Notes: a model not told the origin generated them from the sequence alone. 64,000 bases of DNA from Mycolicibacterium tusciae JS617 (GCF_000243415.2 NZ_KI912270.1:6839837-6903836), one strand, 5' to 3'; counted from the first letter of the stretch, positions 24,812 through 34,309 are shown. A program made the numbers and translations.

Positions 24812-26298
24812 GATGGTCCTTCCGCAGGCAGCAGCGGCCCGGGCGGCGGCGGGGCAGCCGCGGTCGGCGGGAGCAGCATGTTCTGGACCGACGGTGTGCC
24901 AGGTCCAGTCTGGATGTTGGGCGGACCAGGAATCGGGGCGCCCGGGAACAATGCCGGTGACGGTATGGCGGGCACTTCGTCGTGCCCGTACAGGCCCCGC
25001 GGCATCTCAGGCAGGCCAACGCCCCCGTAGCCGGGTGGTGGGGCAACGTCGCCGATACCCGTGTAGGCCGAGACCGCGGGCGGCGGCTCGGGCGGATCAC
25101 CCGGCCCGGTACCGCCGGGAGCGAGCTTGGGGTCCGTGTAGATCAGCCGATCGGGGCCCGGGGCTCGCCTCAGGTAGGGGTTTATCGGCAGCGGCACGTT
25201 GTTGAAGTTCAGCAGCCGCAGCGCCGGACCGAGGTACTGCTCGCAGAGCTTTGCCGTCTCGGGTCCAGTGGTGTTGGCGACGCCGCCGATCAGGCCGCAA
25301 ATGAAGTACACCGGGTTGGAGAAGTTGACGAACGAAAATGCCCCGCTGACACCGCCGGTCGGTGGGTAGTAGATGTTCAGATAGTTGGCGATTGCGTTGG
25401 GCGCCACGTGCAGGACATTCTCCAGCGGAAGCCGATTGTCGACGAGGTTCTGGGTGACGGCAGCCAAGCTTCTGATCTGCTCGGCGGTCTGCTCGCGGCT
25501 GCCTGCGACGAAGCGTTGGACCTCACCGATCGCGACCGACAGATCCGAGAGGGCAGCGTCCAGATCGGACCTGCTGTTGTCCACCACGCTGGTCAGGCTG
25601 GCCAGGCGGTTCTGGAACAGCACGATCTGCTGCTTGCTGTCGCGCAACGCGCTGACAAAGATCTGCAGATTCTTGATGATATCGACGATGTTGCCGCTGC
25701 CTTCGGCGAAGATCCGTGCGACACCGGACAATTCAGCAATCGTCGATCGAAGCTTTTCGCCGTTACCGTCCATCGCATTGGCGGCGCTGTCGATGAACCT
25801 GCCGATAGAAGTGTCGGTGACCGCGCCCTGGGAGCCGGGTTTGGGTCCCAATTCGGTTGCGAGCCGCATCAACTGGGTCTTGACCTCATCCCACTCGACA
25901 GGGACTGCCGTCCGGTCACTGGGAATCACCGCGCCGTCATCCATCGTCGGCCCGTCGCCCTGCCGGTATGCTGGTGTCAACTGAACGTAGCGGGCCGCGA
26001 TCAGGTTCTGCGCGACGATCACGGCTTTAGCGCCCGCGGGCACCGGAACGCCGCGGTCGACCTCCAAGACGAGTTTGGTCTGCGTGCCCTCCGGCTCGAT
26101 GCTCGCGATCCTGCCGACCTTCACGCCAGACACTCGCACCTCGTCCCCCGGGTAGATCGCCGTCGCCGTGGGGAAATAGGCGGTGATCTTGTTCGGGCCG
26201 AAGAAGATCTGGCGCACCAAGAACACCGCTCCGGCCACCAGCACAACGGCTAGCAGCACAGCGACCCACGTCGCGAGGCGCTTACGGGTTGCCATCAT
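24808..26298 (-). CDS. mceD: MceD, Mce-family protein with Pro-rich tail
   Basis: 496 residues. Anchor at residues about 8-30 (LATWVAVLLAVVLVAGAVFLV), then the MCE domain with KITAYFPTATAIYPGDEVRVSGVKVGRI, a helical region, and a Pro/Gly-rich tail beyond residue 385. Two adjacent ATG codons (26298 and 26295) are possible starts, both inside the end of mceC (17-bp overlap). It is part of the same hexameric transporter. Confidence 0.92.
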   Translation of the reverse strand: MMATRKRLATWVAVLLAVVLVAGAVFLVRQIFFGPNKITAYFPTATAIYPGDEVRVSGVKVGRIASIEPEGTQTKLVLEVDRGVPVPAGAKAVIVAQNLIAARYVQLTPAYRQGDGPTMDDGAVIPSDRTAVPVEWDEVKTQLMRLATELGPKPGSQGAVTDTSIGRFIDSAANAMDGNGEKLRSTIAELSGVARIFAEGSGNIVDIIKNLQIFVSALRDSKQQIVLFQNRLASLTSVVDNSRSDLDAALSDLSVAIGEVQRFVAGSREQTAEQIRSLAAVTQNLVDNRLPLENVLHVAPNAIANYLNIYYPPTGGVSGAFSFVNFSNPVYFICGLIGGVANTTGPETAKLCEQYLGPALRLLNFNNVPLPINPYLRRAPGPDRLIYTDPKLAPGGTGPGDPPEPPPAVSAYTGIGDVAPPPGYGGVGLPEMPRGLYGHDEVPAIPSPALFPGAPIPGPPNIQTGPGTPSVQNMLLPPTAAAPPPPGPLLPAEGPS

Positions 26299-27397
26299 CG
26301 GGAAGATCTCCTGGTTGTGGAATCCCGTTGACGGGGAACGGAAGTTGGGCCCGGGGCCCGGCCGTGTCCGGTGGCTGCCCGATGTTGTTGCCGTTCCGGA
26401 AGCCGAAGATGTAGTCGAGGAACGGCTGCAGCAGCTGTGCCGGCTGAATGTTTGGGATGAACGCGTTGTAATAGGCGCCGTTGGCCACGATCTCGCCCTG
26501 GGTCAATTCGTATTTCCGCAGCCCCTTGAGCGCTTTGCCGATATTTTCGGCGTTCTTCTCGAGCATCTGGTTGACCGCGTTCATCTTTTCCAGCGCCGGT
26601 GCGAGTTCCTGTTCGTTCTCGGCGACGAGACCGGTGAGATTCCGCGACAGCGCCGACGTATTGGCGAGTAGATCGACGATCGCCTGGCGACGATCGTTGA
26701 GCACGGCAAGAAGGTCGTTGGCGTTGAGAATCAAGCTGTTGACCTGCTGACTGCGCTCGGACAGGATTCCCGTGACGTCCCCTGCGGTTTTCAGCAACTC
26801 GGCAAGGCTGTCGTTGCGGCCGTTCAGCGATCTGGACACCCGCGACAGACCGTCGAACGTCGGTCCCAATTGTGGTGCGACCTGATCGAGCGTCTGTGCC
26901 AATGTATCCAAAGACTCGTTGAGAGTGTCGGTTTCGGTGGCCGCGGTGTTCGCGGTCAACTCACTGACCGCGTCGGTCAACGAATACGGTGACGACGTTC
27001 TGGTGACCGGGATGACGTGGTTCGGTGGCAGCGTGCCGCTACCTTCCGACTCCAGCGCCAGCACCCGCTCACCGAGCAGGGTGCCGGTGCGGATGTGCGC
27101 GGTGGTGTCCGAGCCGAGCGCGTACTTGCCGTCGATGGTGAAACCCACCAGCGCATCGCCGTTGTCGAGTTCGATCGACGAGACCGACCCGACCTTAATG
27201 CCCGAAACCGTCACATCGTTGCCGGTCGCAAGGCCGCCGGCTTCGGTGAACAGCGCTTGATACCGCAGAGCAGTGGCCCAGGAATACAGGCGCTCCGGCT
27301 GCAACCCGATCGCGATCACGAGGACGATCAGCACCACACCGATGAAGCCGGCCTTGATGAGGGACGCACCCCTGTACTTGTTCATTCGTCTCGGCAC
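26282..27397 (-). CDS. mceC: MceC, Mce-family protein
   Basis: 371 residues. N-terminal anchor AGFIGVVLIVLVIAIGLQPE near residues 12-33, then the MCE domain with YQALFTEAGGLATGNDVTVSGIKVGSVSSIEL, then a long amphipathic helical stretch and a short Pro-rich end. It overlaps mceB by 16 bp at its start and mceD by 17 bp at its end, which fits tight translational coupling. Confidence 0.92.
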   Translation of the reverse strand: MPRRMNKYRGASLIKAGFIGVVLIVLVIAIGLQPERLYSWATALRYQALFTEAGGLATGNDVTVSGIKVGSVSSIELDNGDALVGFTIDGKYALGSDTTAHIRTGTLLGERVLALESEGSGTLPPNHVIPVTRTSSPYSLTDAVSELTANTAATETDTLNESLDTLAQTLDQVAPQLGPTFDGLSRVSRSLNGRNDSLAELLKTAGDVTGILSERSQQVNSLILNANDLLAVLNDRRQAIVDLLANTSALSRNLTGLVAENEQELAPALEKMNAVNQMLEKNAENIGKALKGLRKYELTQGEIVANGAYYNAFIPNIQPAQLLQPFLDYIFGFRNGNNIGQPPDTAGPRAQLPFPVNGIPQPGDLPDDGNP

Positions 27398-28407
27398 CTC
27401 CCCGTCTCTTGCCTTATCCAGGGGAACTGAACGGTACGACCCTCGAGATCGCTTGCCCGGAACGTGATTCCGCAGATGTAGTAGGGGAAGAACGCGCCAT
27501 AGGAGCCCACCCGGGCCAGCTTGCGGTAGATATCAGGTAGACGCTGCAGCGTCGCGTCGAAGGTCGCCTTGTCGGCGTCCAGATACTCCGCGAGCCGCTT
27601 CACTTGGTCGATGGTGCCGTCCAGCGGAGGACGCGCGCGCCCAAGCAGGTCGGACAGCGACGCGGTGCCGTTGTCGAGCGACGTGATGGCTTCGCCGATC
27701 GGGTCACGATCCTCCGAGAGGCCGCGCACCAGTTGTTCGAGTTTGTCGATGGCCTCGGTGAACTGGTCACCGTCGTCGGAGAGCGTCTTCAAGGTCGTCC
27801 TGAGCTCGTCGATGAGCTGCTCGATGACCTGGTTGTTGTCCGCCAACGCATTTGAGAACGACGATGCCCTCGAGAACAGCGATTCGATGGTGCCACCCTG
27901 GCCCTGCAGGATCTGCAGCAGCGATGCCGAGAGCGCGTTGACATCCTGCGGGTTGAGGCCTTGAATTACCGGTTTCAGACCGCCGAGTAGCAGGTCGAGG
28001 TCCAGCGCGGGGGCGGTGCGGTCGATGGGAATCTGAGCGCCCTTCGGCATGATCCTGGTAGATCCAGGCGCGTCGACGAGTTCGAGATAGCGGTCGCCGA
28101 CCAGGTTGAGGTACTTGATCTGAGCCTTGGTGCCGTCTGTCAGCCTGATGTCGCGACCGGCATCGAACTTCACCAGCACGTTGCGGTCGGCATCCAGCGA
28201 CACTTCCTGCACTGTGCCTACCCGGATGCCGGCGACACGCACGGTGTCTCCGGTTTCCAGCCGGGAGGCGTCCTTGAACACCGCCGAGTAGTCGTTGGTC
28301 GAACCGGTCTGAACTTCGGCGAACGTGGCGAAAAGGAACGCCGTCAACAGGATCATGACGATCGCGAAGATCCCGAACTTGATAAAAGTTCCACGCATCC
28401 CCGTCAC
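27382..28407 (-). CDS. mceB: MceB, Mce-family protein
   Basis: 341 residues from GTG 28407, which overlaps the mceA stop as GTGA; ATG 28398 is an alternative, and a longer frame to 28467 lies inside mceA. Anchor IKFGIFAIVMILLTAFLFATF, MCE domain with YSAVFKDASRLETGDTVRVAGIRVG, then a helical region, ending with a CGITFRASDLEGRTV segment. Confidence 0.92.
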   Translation of the reverse strand: MTGMRGTFIKFGIFAIVMILLTAFLFATFAEVQTGSTNDYSAVFKDASRLETGDTVRVAGIRVGTVQEVSLDADRNVLVKFDAGRDIRLTDGTKAQIKYLNLVGDRYLELVDAPGSTRIMPKGAQIPIDRTAPALDLDLLLGGLKPVIQGLNPQDVNALSASLLQILQGQGGTIESLFSRASSFSNALADNNQVIEQLIDELRTTLKTLSDDGDQFTEAIDKLEQLVRGLSEDRDPIGEAITSLDNGTASLSDLLGRARPPLDGTIDQVKRLAEYLDADKATFDATLQRLPDIYRKLARVGSYGAFFPYYICGITFRASDLEGRTVQFPWIRQETGRCRDE

Positions 28408-29603
28408 CCCGGCATTCCGATCATCGCGCTGTTTCGCGGCGGTCCCGGGATTGGACCGAACAGCCATTGCTTGAGCCCGTCGGAGTTGAGCAGAATTCCC
28501 TGGTTTCCATACTTGAACGGGTTCGAACCCACGTCCGAAACGAGAAACGGCGGACGGAAGTCAGGTGGGACGTCGGGCAGACCCAATTCCCTACAGAAGG
28601 ACCGGCCTCCGGTCGAAGCCGCGACTTTGGGCAGATCCTCCGGCCAGCGATAACGCTCCACCCCGAACGTAAGACCGGCATTGAACAGGATGTGCGAATA
28701 CTGAAAGTTCGCGGCGTGGACGAATGGGACGAGGGCGCCGACGCCGCAGCCCACCGTCTCGTGGTACTCCCCGAGCAGTGACGTTGTCGGCACGAGAACG
28801 TGCAGAGCGTCCGTCAGGGCTTGTCGATTGCCGCCGATCACCTCGTTGCCGATATCGGCCAAACCGATTGAGCTGATCAAGAATTCGTCGAGCTGCTGCT
28901 GTTCCTCGACGATGGAGTTGCTGAGCTTGATCGAATTATCGAGGATCCCGACGAGATCGGGTGCGGCATCGCCGTACGCGGCGAACGTCGGGACCGACGC
29001 TTCGATGTCATGCGACAGGTTCGGCAGACTCGGATTGATCTTCGCGAGGAACGCATTGAAGTCCTCGAGCGTCCGGCCGAACTTCTCGCCACGCCCGTCG
29101 AACGCCGTCGAAACCGCACCGAGGGTTTCATTGAGTTTCGCCGGATCGATCTTGTCCAGGACGGTGACGAGGCGCTGGAAGACGGTGTTGATCTCGGTGG
29201 TGACGTGTTGGCCCTGAATGACCTGCCCGCCGTGCAACCTCTGTGATTCTGGGTTCTTCGAGGGTATGAGATCGACGAATTTGGCGCCGAACACCGTCGT
29301 TGATGTGATGTCCACTCCGACGTTGGAGGGAATCAGGTGCAGCTGCGACGGATTCATGTCCAGCTTCAGCACGGCCTGGCCGTCGGGCTTGGTCGCGATC
29401 GACGCGACCTTTCCGACCTCCACGCCGCGCATCTTCACCTTGGCGTCAGGGTTCATCACCAGGCCGGCGCGATCCGAGACCACGGTCACCGGAACGGTTT
29501 CGATGAAGCTGCCCCGGAAGAGACCGATTGCCATCGCGACAATCGCGACAATCGCGACAATCGCGGCCAAACCGGACAGTGCGCGCGCGGTGATTGAATT
29601 CAT
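28404..29603 (-). CDS. mceA: MceA, Mce-family protein
   Basis: 399 residues. The membrane anchor near residues 9-30 is encoded by a 9-bp tandem repeat that makes IVAIVAIVAMAIG. The MCE domain (VPVTVVSDRAGLVMNPDAKVKMRGVEVGKV, residues about 37-115) and helical region follow. The C-terminal third includes the GCGVGALVPFVHAANFQ segment typical of MceA. As first MCE protein in the operon it follows yrbEB by 12 bp. Paralogue number (mce1-mce8) cannot be assigned without alignment; it is not the mce4 locus by gene neighbourhood. Confidence 0.93.
   Translation of the reverse strand: MNSITARALSGLAAIVAIVAIVAMAIGLFRGSFIETVPVTVVSDRAGLVMNPDAKVKMRGVEVGKVASIATKPDGQAVLKLDMNPSQLHLIPSNVGVDITSTTVFGAKFVDLIPSKNPESQRLHGGQVIQGQHVTTEINTVFQRLVTVLDKIDPAKLNETLGAVSTAFDGRGEKFGRTLEDFNAFLAKINPSLPNLSHDIEASVPTFAAYGDAAPDLVGILDNSIKLSNSIVEEQQQLDEFLISSIGLADIGNEVIGGNRQALTDALHVLVPTTSLLGEYHETVGCGVGALVPFVHAANFQYSHILFNAGLTFGVERYRWPEDLPKVAASTGGRSFCRELGLPDVPPDFRPPFLVSDVGSNPFKYGNQGILLNSDGLKQWLFGPIPGPPRNSAMIGMPG
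29533..29565. repeat. 9-bp tandem repeat in mceA membrane anchor
   Basis: The unit ATCGCGACA occurs three times in a row plus a 6-base partial copy. It encodes repeating Ile-Val-Ala in the MceA transmembrane segment. Unit number changes keep frame and would lengthen or shorten the anchor by three residues. Confidence 0.85.
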
Positions 29604-29615
29604 GGCTGTCTGTCG

Positions 29616-30473
29616 CTATCCGGAGAGGTTGAAGTTGCCGTTGGAACCGTAAACGGACAGTGACACCAGCAGGGTGACCGATACGACGACGATGAGGCTG
29701 GTGCGCACCGCGTTGCCCACCGCGACACCGACGCCCGACGGTCCGCCAGTGGCGAAGTAACCGAAGTAAGTGTGGATCAGCAGGATCGTGATGGCCATCA
29801 ACACCGCTTGCAGAAACGACCACAACAGGTCGATCGGGTTGAGGAACGTGTCGAAGTAGTGGTCATACAATCCGCCGGACTGACCGAATATCACCACCGT
29901 GGTGAACTGCGACGCCACGAAACTCAAGATGACCGCGATCGAGTACAGCGGGGTGATCGCGATCATTCCCGCGATGATGCGCGTGCTCACCAGATACTCC
30001 ACCGGCCGGATCGCCATCGCCTCCAGCGCGTCGATCTCCTCGTTGATGCGCATCGCCCCCAACTGAGCGGTCACGCCTGCGCCGAAGGTGGCCGCCAGGC
30101 CGATGCCTGCCACCACCGGCGCGGCGATGCGCACGTTGATGAATGCGGCGAGGAATCCGGTCAACGCCTCGATGCCGATGTTGCCCAGCGACGAGTAGCC
30201 CTGCACCGCCAGTGTGCCGCCGGCGGCCAGCGTCAAGAAGCCGACGATCACGACGGTGCCACCGATCATCGCCAATGTGCCTGCGCCCATGGAAATCTCG
30301 GCGATCAACCGGATGATCTCCTTGCGGTAGTGCACGAAGGCGTGCGGCATACCACCCAACGACTTCAGGTAGAAGATCATGTGGTCGCCGATACCGCTCA
30401 GCCACGCCACCGGGCGCCGCGCCCCAGCGGTGGCCCGCGGATACCTCGACTTCAGGATCGTTGTTGTCCCCAT
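29616..30473 (-). CDS. yrbEB: YrbEB, MlaE-type permease of Mce transporter
   Basis: 285 residues with about five or six hydrophobic segments. The MlaE-family signature is present: TFGAGVTAQLGAMRINEEIDALEAMAIRPVEYLVSTRIIAG (around residues 130-170), where EEIDALEAM is the conserved cytoplasmic coupling helix. It forms the inner-membrane permease together with YrbEA; the ATPase (MceG/Mkl) is encoded elsewhere in mycobacteria. It is 4 bp after yrbEA. Confidence 0.94.
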   Translation of the reverse strand: MGTTTILKSRYPRATAGARRPVAWLSGIGDHMIFYLKSLGGMPHAFVHYRKEIIRLIAEISMGAGTLAMIGGTVVIVGFLTLAAGGTLAVQGYSSLGNIGIEALTGFLAAFINVRIAAPVVAGIGLAATFGAGVTAQLGAMRINEEIDALEAMAIRPVEYLVSTRIIAGMIAITPLYSIAVILSFVASQFTTVVIFGQSGGLYDHYFDTFLNPIDLLWSFLQAVLMAITILLIHTYFGYFATGGPSGVGVAVGNAVRTSLIVVVSVTLLVSLSVYGSNGNFNLSG

Positions 30474-30477
30474 CCCG

Positions 30478-31290
30478 CTATCCCGTCGTCATCCGGATGC
30501 CGATGGCCGTCACGAGAACATTGATCACGAACAACGCCATGAACGCATAGACCACCGTCTCGTTGACCGCGTTACCCACCGCCTTGGCGCCACCACCGGT
30601 GATGGACAAGCCCCGGTAACACGCGACCAGCCCGGCGATCAAACCGAACAGAGCGGCCTTCACACACGAGATGATGACCTCCGGCACCCCGGTCAATAGC
30701 GTGATGCCCGCGGCGAACGCCCCTGGGTTCACGTCCTGCACGAAGACCGAGAACAAATAGCCGCCCAGGATGCCGATGATTACCACGAAGCTGTTGAGCA
30801 GCAACGCGACCAACCCCGCCGCGAGCATTCTGGGCGTCACCAACCGCTGCACCGGGTTGATACCCAGCACCTCCATCGCGTCGATCTCCTCGCGAATGGT
30901 GCGCGACCCCAGATCCGCACAGATCGCCGTCGAACCCGCACCGGCCACGATCAACACCGTCACCAGAGGGCCGACCTGTGTCACCGCGCCGAAGGCCGCA
31001 CCCGCCCCCGACAGGTCAGCCGCACCCAACTCACGAAGAAGAATATTTAGCGTGAAGCTGACCAGCACCGTGAACGGAATCGCCACCAGCAGCGTCGGCG
31101 CCAACGCCACGCGGGCGATGAACCAGCACTGGTCCAAGAACTCCCGCCATTGAAACGGCCGACGAAACACAAACCGCACCGCATCGGCCGACATGGCGAA
31201 GAGACCACCGACAGCCTGCATCGGACCCGCGAAGCTGCTCAACTGAGGCAACCCGGGCGACCACCGCTCCGGCCCGCTACCCCGCGCCAC
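30478..31290 (-). CDS. yrbEA: YrbEA, MlaE-type permease of Mce transporter
   Basis: 270 residues from GTG 31290, with GGGAGGAG shortly upstream. MlaE signature ICADLGSRTIREEIDAMEVLGINPVQRLVTPRMLA, and hydrophobic segments throughout. First gene of the eight-gene mce operon (yrbEA-yrbEB-mceA-F). A 290-bp gap separates it from the CoA-transferase gene on the same strand, so read-through from that unit is possible as well as an internal promoter. Confidence 0.94.
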   Translation of the reverse strand: MARGSGPERWSPGLPQLSSFAGPMQAVGGLFAMSADAVRFVFRRPFQWREFLDQCWFIARVALAPTLLVAIPFTVLVSFTLNILLRELGAADLSGAGAAFGAVTQVGPLVTVLIVAGAGSTAICADLGSRTIREEIDAMEVLGINPVQRLVTPRMLAAGLVALLLNSFVVIIGILGGYLFSVFVQDVNPGAFAAGITLLTGVPEVIISCVKAALFGLIAGLVACYRGLSITGGGAKAVGNAVNETVVYAFMALFVINVLVTAIGIRMTTG

Positions 31291-31580
31291 AGGTGACTCC
31301 TCCCGCGATGGTCACTGCCGACTCCCCCGCCGACCGAAAGACAGTGTGCACCCAATTGATCTGTGCCTCGCGCAGATCCCCCCGGCGACAGTCTGACGTC
31401 CGATTCGATGAGTTTGTAGCCCCCGCAACCCCTCGGCGAACCCGACACCTTCATAGCCGATCAAGCCGATGCCCGTGCGGGAACCGCGAATTTGGGGGGA
31501 TAACCCCCAGCTGCGCGGCGCCTGGGTGCCGATCGAAGTGACGTAGCGCATTGGGTTGTGTCCCTGGCCTCTCTCGTTGT
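31291..31580. promoter_or_regulatory. Leader region upstream of the mce operon
   Basis: 290 bp between the CoA-transferase stop and yrbEA. No gene is evident. It contains a strong short hairpin TGGGGG-GATAA-CCCCCA at 31493-31509 with no following T-run, which could act as partial terminator, RNA-stabilising stem or regulator site. I see no GAGAAT-type operator here. Confidence 0.45.
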
Positions 31581-32789
31581 CTAAGTGACGGCGCCGGCCG
31601 TCTTGAGTTCGATGATGCGGTCCCAATCCAATCCGAGTTCCAGCAAGATTTCGTCAGTTTGCTCCGCAAAACCCGGAGCGGGACCGGTTTGAGGAGGACT
31701 CACATCGAATTGAACCGGATTTGCGACCAGTTCGAGTTCGCCCGCCTGCACCAGATAATCGTTCGCGCGGATCTGGGCGTCCTCCACAGCCTGCAGAGTG
31801 TCCTGCACCGGCGCCCACGGCCCGAGCAATGTCGCGAACCGCTCGCTCCACTCCGTGAGTGGACGTTTGCTCATCGCCTCGCTGAGGATCTCCGCTGCTG
31901 CCGCTGTGTTTTCAGCGATCGACTCGACGGTGGCGAACCGCGGATCGTCGGCCAGGTCGTCCAGGTCCATGTGCTTGCAGACGTCCGCCCAGAACTTGGT
32001 GGGCTGCATCATCACGAAAGAGATGTAGCGATCGTCGGCTGTCGCATAGAGGCCGACCAGCGGGTTGATCGGCGATCCGTGCACACCGGGAGGGAAAGCC
32101 TCCATCCGCTGACCGAGGTGCTTCGTCAACGCCACCGTGTGTCCGAGCGACCAGAGGCCGCTTCCCAACAGCGAGACGTCTACCACCGATGGCTCACCGG
32201 TGCGCTCCCGCTTCAGCAGCGCGGCGGCGATCCCGCCCGCGAGGTTGGTGCCGGAGATCGTGTCGCCGTATGCCGGGCCGGGCGGGCCGACCATGCCCGG
32301 TGTGCCCGGCGGCGTGATGGTGGCCGCAGTGCCCGCTCGGCACCAGAACGCGGTCATGTCGTAGCCGCCCTTGACCGATTCCTCACCGCGCGGTCCCAGC
32401 GCACTGCCCCTGGCATAGATGATCTTGGGGTTGACGGCGCGGATGTCGTCGACGTCGATACCGAACTTTTTTCGGTGCCCCGGCAGGAAGCTCGTCAGGA
32501 ACACGTCGGCGCGCTTAGCCAGCTCCAGCAGTACCTCTTTGCCCTCGGGCACCGACATATCCAGACCAAGGCTGCGCTTGCCGCGGTTGGCGTGCTCGAT
32601 GTTGGGATTGGGGTCGCCCTCGACTCGTAACAGCCCGGTCTGGCGCAACCCGCGCTGCGGATCGCCCGTCACCGCGTGCTCGACCTTGATGACGTCGGCA
32701 CCCCACTCGCGCAGCACGGCGCCAGCCGAGGGCACGAAGCCGTACATCGCGACCTCGAGGACGCGGATTCCGTCTAGCGGCCGGCTCAT
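31581..32789 (-). CDS. CaiB/BaiF family CoA-transferase (class III)
   Basis: 402 residues. Begins LDGIRVLEVAMYGFVPSAGAVLREWGADVIKVE, the CaiB family N-terminus. It has NRGKRSLGLDMSVPEGKEVLLELAKRADVFLTSF, and a likely catalytic Asp in GGYDMTAFWCRAG. Family members move CoA between carboxylic acids, or act as racemases on 2-methylacyl-CoA. It overlaps the ALDH gene by 4 bp, so an acid made by the dehydrogenase could be its acceptor. Its start codon sits 7 nt after copy 2 of the 30-bp element. Confidence 0.9.
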   Translation of the reverse strand: MSRPLDGIRVLEVAMYGFVPSAGAVLREWGADVIKVEHAVTGDPQRGLRQTGLLRVEGDPNPNIEHANRGKRSLGLDMSVPEGKEVLLELAKRADVFLTSFLPGHRKKFGIDVDDIRAVNPKIIYARGSALGPRGEESVKGGYDMTAFWCRAGTAATITPPGTPGMVGPPGPAYGDTISGTNLAGGIAAALLKRERTGEPSVVDVSLLGSGLWSLGHTVALTKHLGQRMEAFPPGVHGSPINPLVGLYATADDRYISFVMMQPTKFWADVCKHMDLDDLADDPRFATVESIAENTAAAAEILSEAMSKRPLTEWSERFATLLGPWAPVQDTLQAVEDAQIRANDYLVQAGELELVANPVQFDVSPPQTGPAPGFAEQTDEILLELGLDWDRIIELKTAGAVT

Positions 32790-34309
32790 GCTGTGCCCTC
32801 TGCTCTTCGCGCACGCGGCTCATCGCCGGGCTCCGAAACAACCACAGCGAACGTCTTGGACTCCAGGAACTCTTCGAGCCCTGCGGTGCCCATTTCGCGT
32901 CCGATGCCCGACTGCTTGTAGCCACCGAACGGACTGTCGGGGCTGAAGTAGTTGCCCCCGTTGATGGAGAAGGTGCCCGTCCGAATGCGGCGGGCCAACG
33001 CGAGCGCGCGGTCCTGGCTGCCGAACACGGCACCCGACAGTCCGTAGATCGAGTTGTTGGCGATCCGCACTGCGTGGTCGTCGTCCTCGTAGGCGATGAC
33101 GACGAGGACCGGACCGAAGACTTCTTCTTGGGCTATTTCGCTGTCGGGGTCCACGTTGGTCAGCAGAGTCGGGGTATAGAAGTATCCGGGATCGATCTTC
33201 TCGCCGCCGGTGACCAGCGTGGCGCCCGCCTCGACGGCACGTTTCACCATGCCGTCGACCTTGTCGCGCTGCTTGTCGCTGATCAGAGGTCCCATATATG
33301 TGCCGGCGTCGGCGGGGTTGCCGTACCGCACGAGCCCGAAGTTATTTCTGACCATTTCGACGATCTCGTCGTGATGGCTTCTGGGCACAAGAAGGCGAGA
33401 CGTCAGCGCGCAACCCTGTCCGGCGTGGGTGACCATGCTGAAGGCGGAGAACAGCGCGGCGGTGCTGAAGTCGGCGTCGTCCAGGACGATCGCGGCTGAC
33501 TTGCCGCCGAGTTCCAAGAACACCTTCTTGAGAGTGTCGCTGGCCGCCGACATGATCCGCCGGCCGGTCGGCGTCGAGCCGGTGAAGGTGACCATGTCGA
33601 CGTCCGGGCTGGTGGTCAGCGCGGCACCGACCTCGGGGTCGGCGCCACTGAGCACATTCACGACGCCGGCGGGGATGTCGGTGTGGTTGGCAATCAGCTC
33701 GCCCAGCGCCAGCGTGATCAGCGGGGTGTCGGGCGCGGACTTCAGGATCACCGTGCAGCCGGCGGCGAGTGCGGGCGCGAGCTTGGCCAGCGCCAGCTGA
33801 TTGGGATAGTTGTAGGCGATGATCGCGGCGACGACGCCGCCCGCTTCCTTCTCCACCCAGCGGTGGTGCTGCATTCCGCGGCTCTCGATGTTTCCGAGGT
33901 CCTCGGTCATCGGATAGTTCTTCAGCAGATCCGCGTAATAGCGGACGATCGCGATCGGCTGGTCCAACTGCGCGCCCTGGCACAGGGCCTCGGTCGCGCC
34001 GACCTCGGCCATGGTCAGTGCGGCGAGCTCGTCGCGGTGGTCGACCAGCGCCTGATGGAACTGCTCGAGGCAGCGGATACGAAATTCGATGTTGGTCGAC
34101 CAGTCAGTCTCATCGAAGGCCCGCCGCGCGGCGGCGACGGCCGCTTCGGCGTCGCCGACCGTGGCGTCAGGGGCGTGACCGAGCACCTCGCCGGTGGCTG
34201 GGTTCAGGGAGGGAAACGTCCGCAACGTGTCGAGAAGCTTGCCGTCGATCAGCAACCGCCGGTCGACACCGTGCGTCACGGTGTCGGTGGTGGCTCCGCC
34301 ACTCGACAT
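32786..34309 (-). CDS. Aldehyde dehydrogenase (NAD(P)+-dependent)
   Basis: 507 residues from ATG 34309, with an AGGAAA ribosome site; in-frame ATGs at 34324 and 34339 are alternatives but run into the leader. Catalytic Cys300 in THAGQGCALTSR and general base Glu266 in FLELGGKSA, with NAD-binding FTGSTPTGRRI upstream. It probably oxidises an aldehyde derived from the P450 and SDR steps to the acid. Operator candidate site 6 lies 46 bp upstream. The last dozen codons contain copy 2 of the 30-bp element. Confidence 0.92.
   Translation of the reverse strand: MSSGGATTDTVTHGVDRRLLIDGKLLDTLRTFPSLNPATGEVLGHAPDATVGDAEAAVAAARRAFDETDWSTNIEFRIRCLEQFHQALVDHRDELAALTMAEVGATEALCQGAQLDQPIAIVRYYADLLKNYPMTEDLGNIESRGMQHHRWVEKEAGGVVAAIIAYNYPNQLALAKLAPALAAGCTVILKSAPDTPLITLALGELIANHTDIPAGVVNVLSGADPEVGAALTTSPDVDMVTFTGSTPTGRRIMSAASDTLKKVFLELGGKSAAIVLDDADFSTAALFSAFSMVTHAGQGCALTSRLLVPRSHHDEIVEMVRNNFGLVRYGNPADAGTYMGPLISDKQRDKVDGMVKRAVEAGATLVTGGEKIDPGYFYTPTLLTNVDPDSEIAQEEVFGPVLVVIAYEDDDHAVRIANNSIYGLSGAVFGSQDRALALARRIRTGTFSINGGNYFSPDSPFGGYKQSGIGREMGTAGLEEFLESKTFAVVVSEPGDEPRARRAEGTA
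32797..32826 (-). repeat. 30-bp repeated leader element, copy 2
   Basis: Identical over 30 bp to 14159-14188. Here it encodes the C-terminal end of the ALDH (GDEPRARRAEG) and at the same time supplies the purine-rich AGCAGAGG ahead of the CoA-transferase start. Confidence 0.75.
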
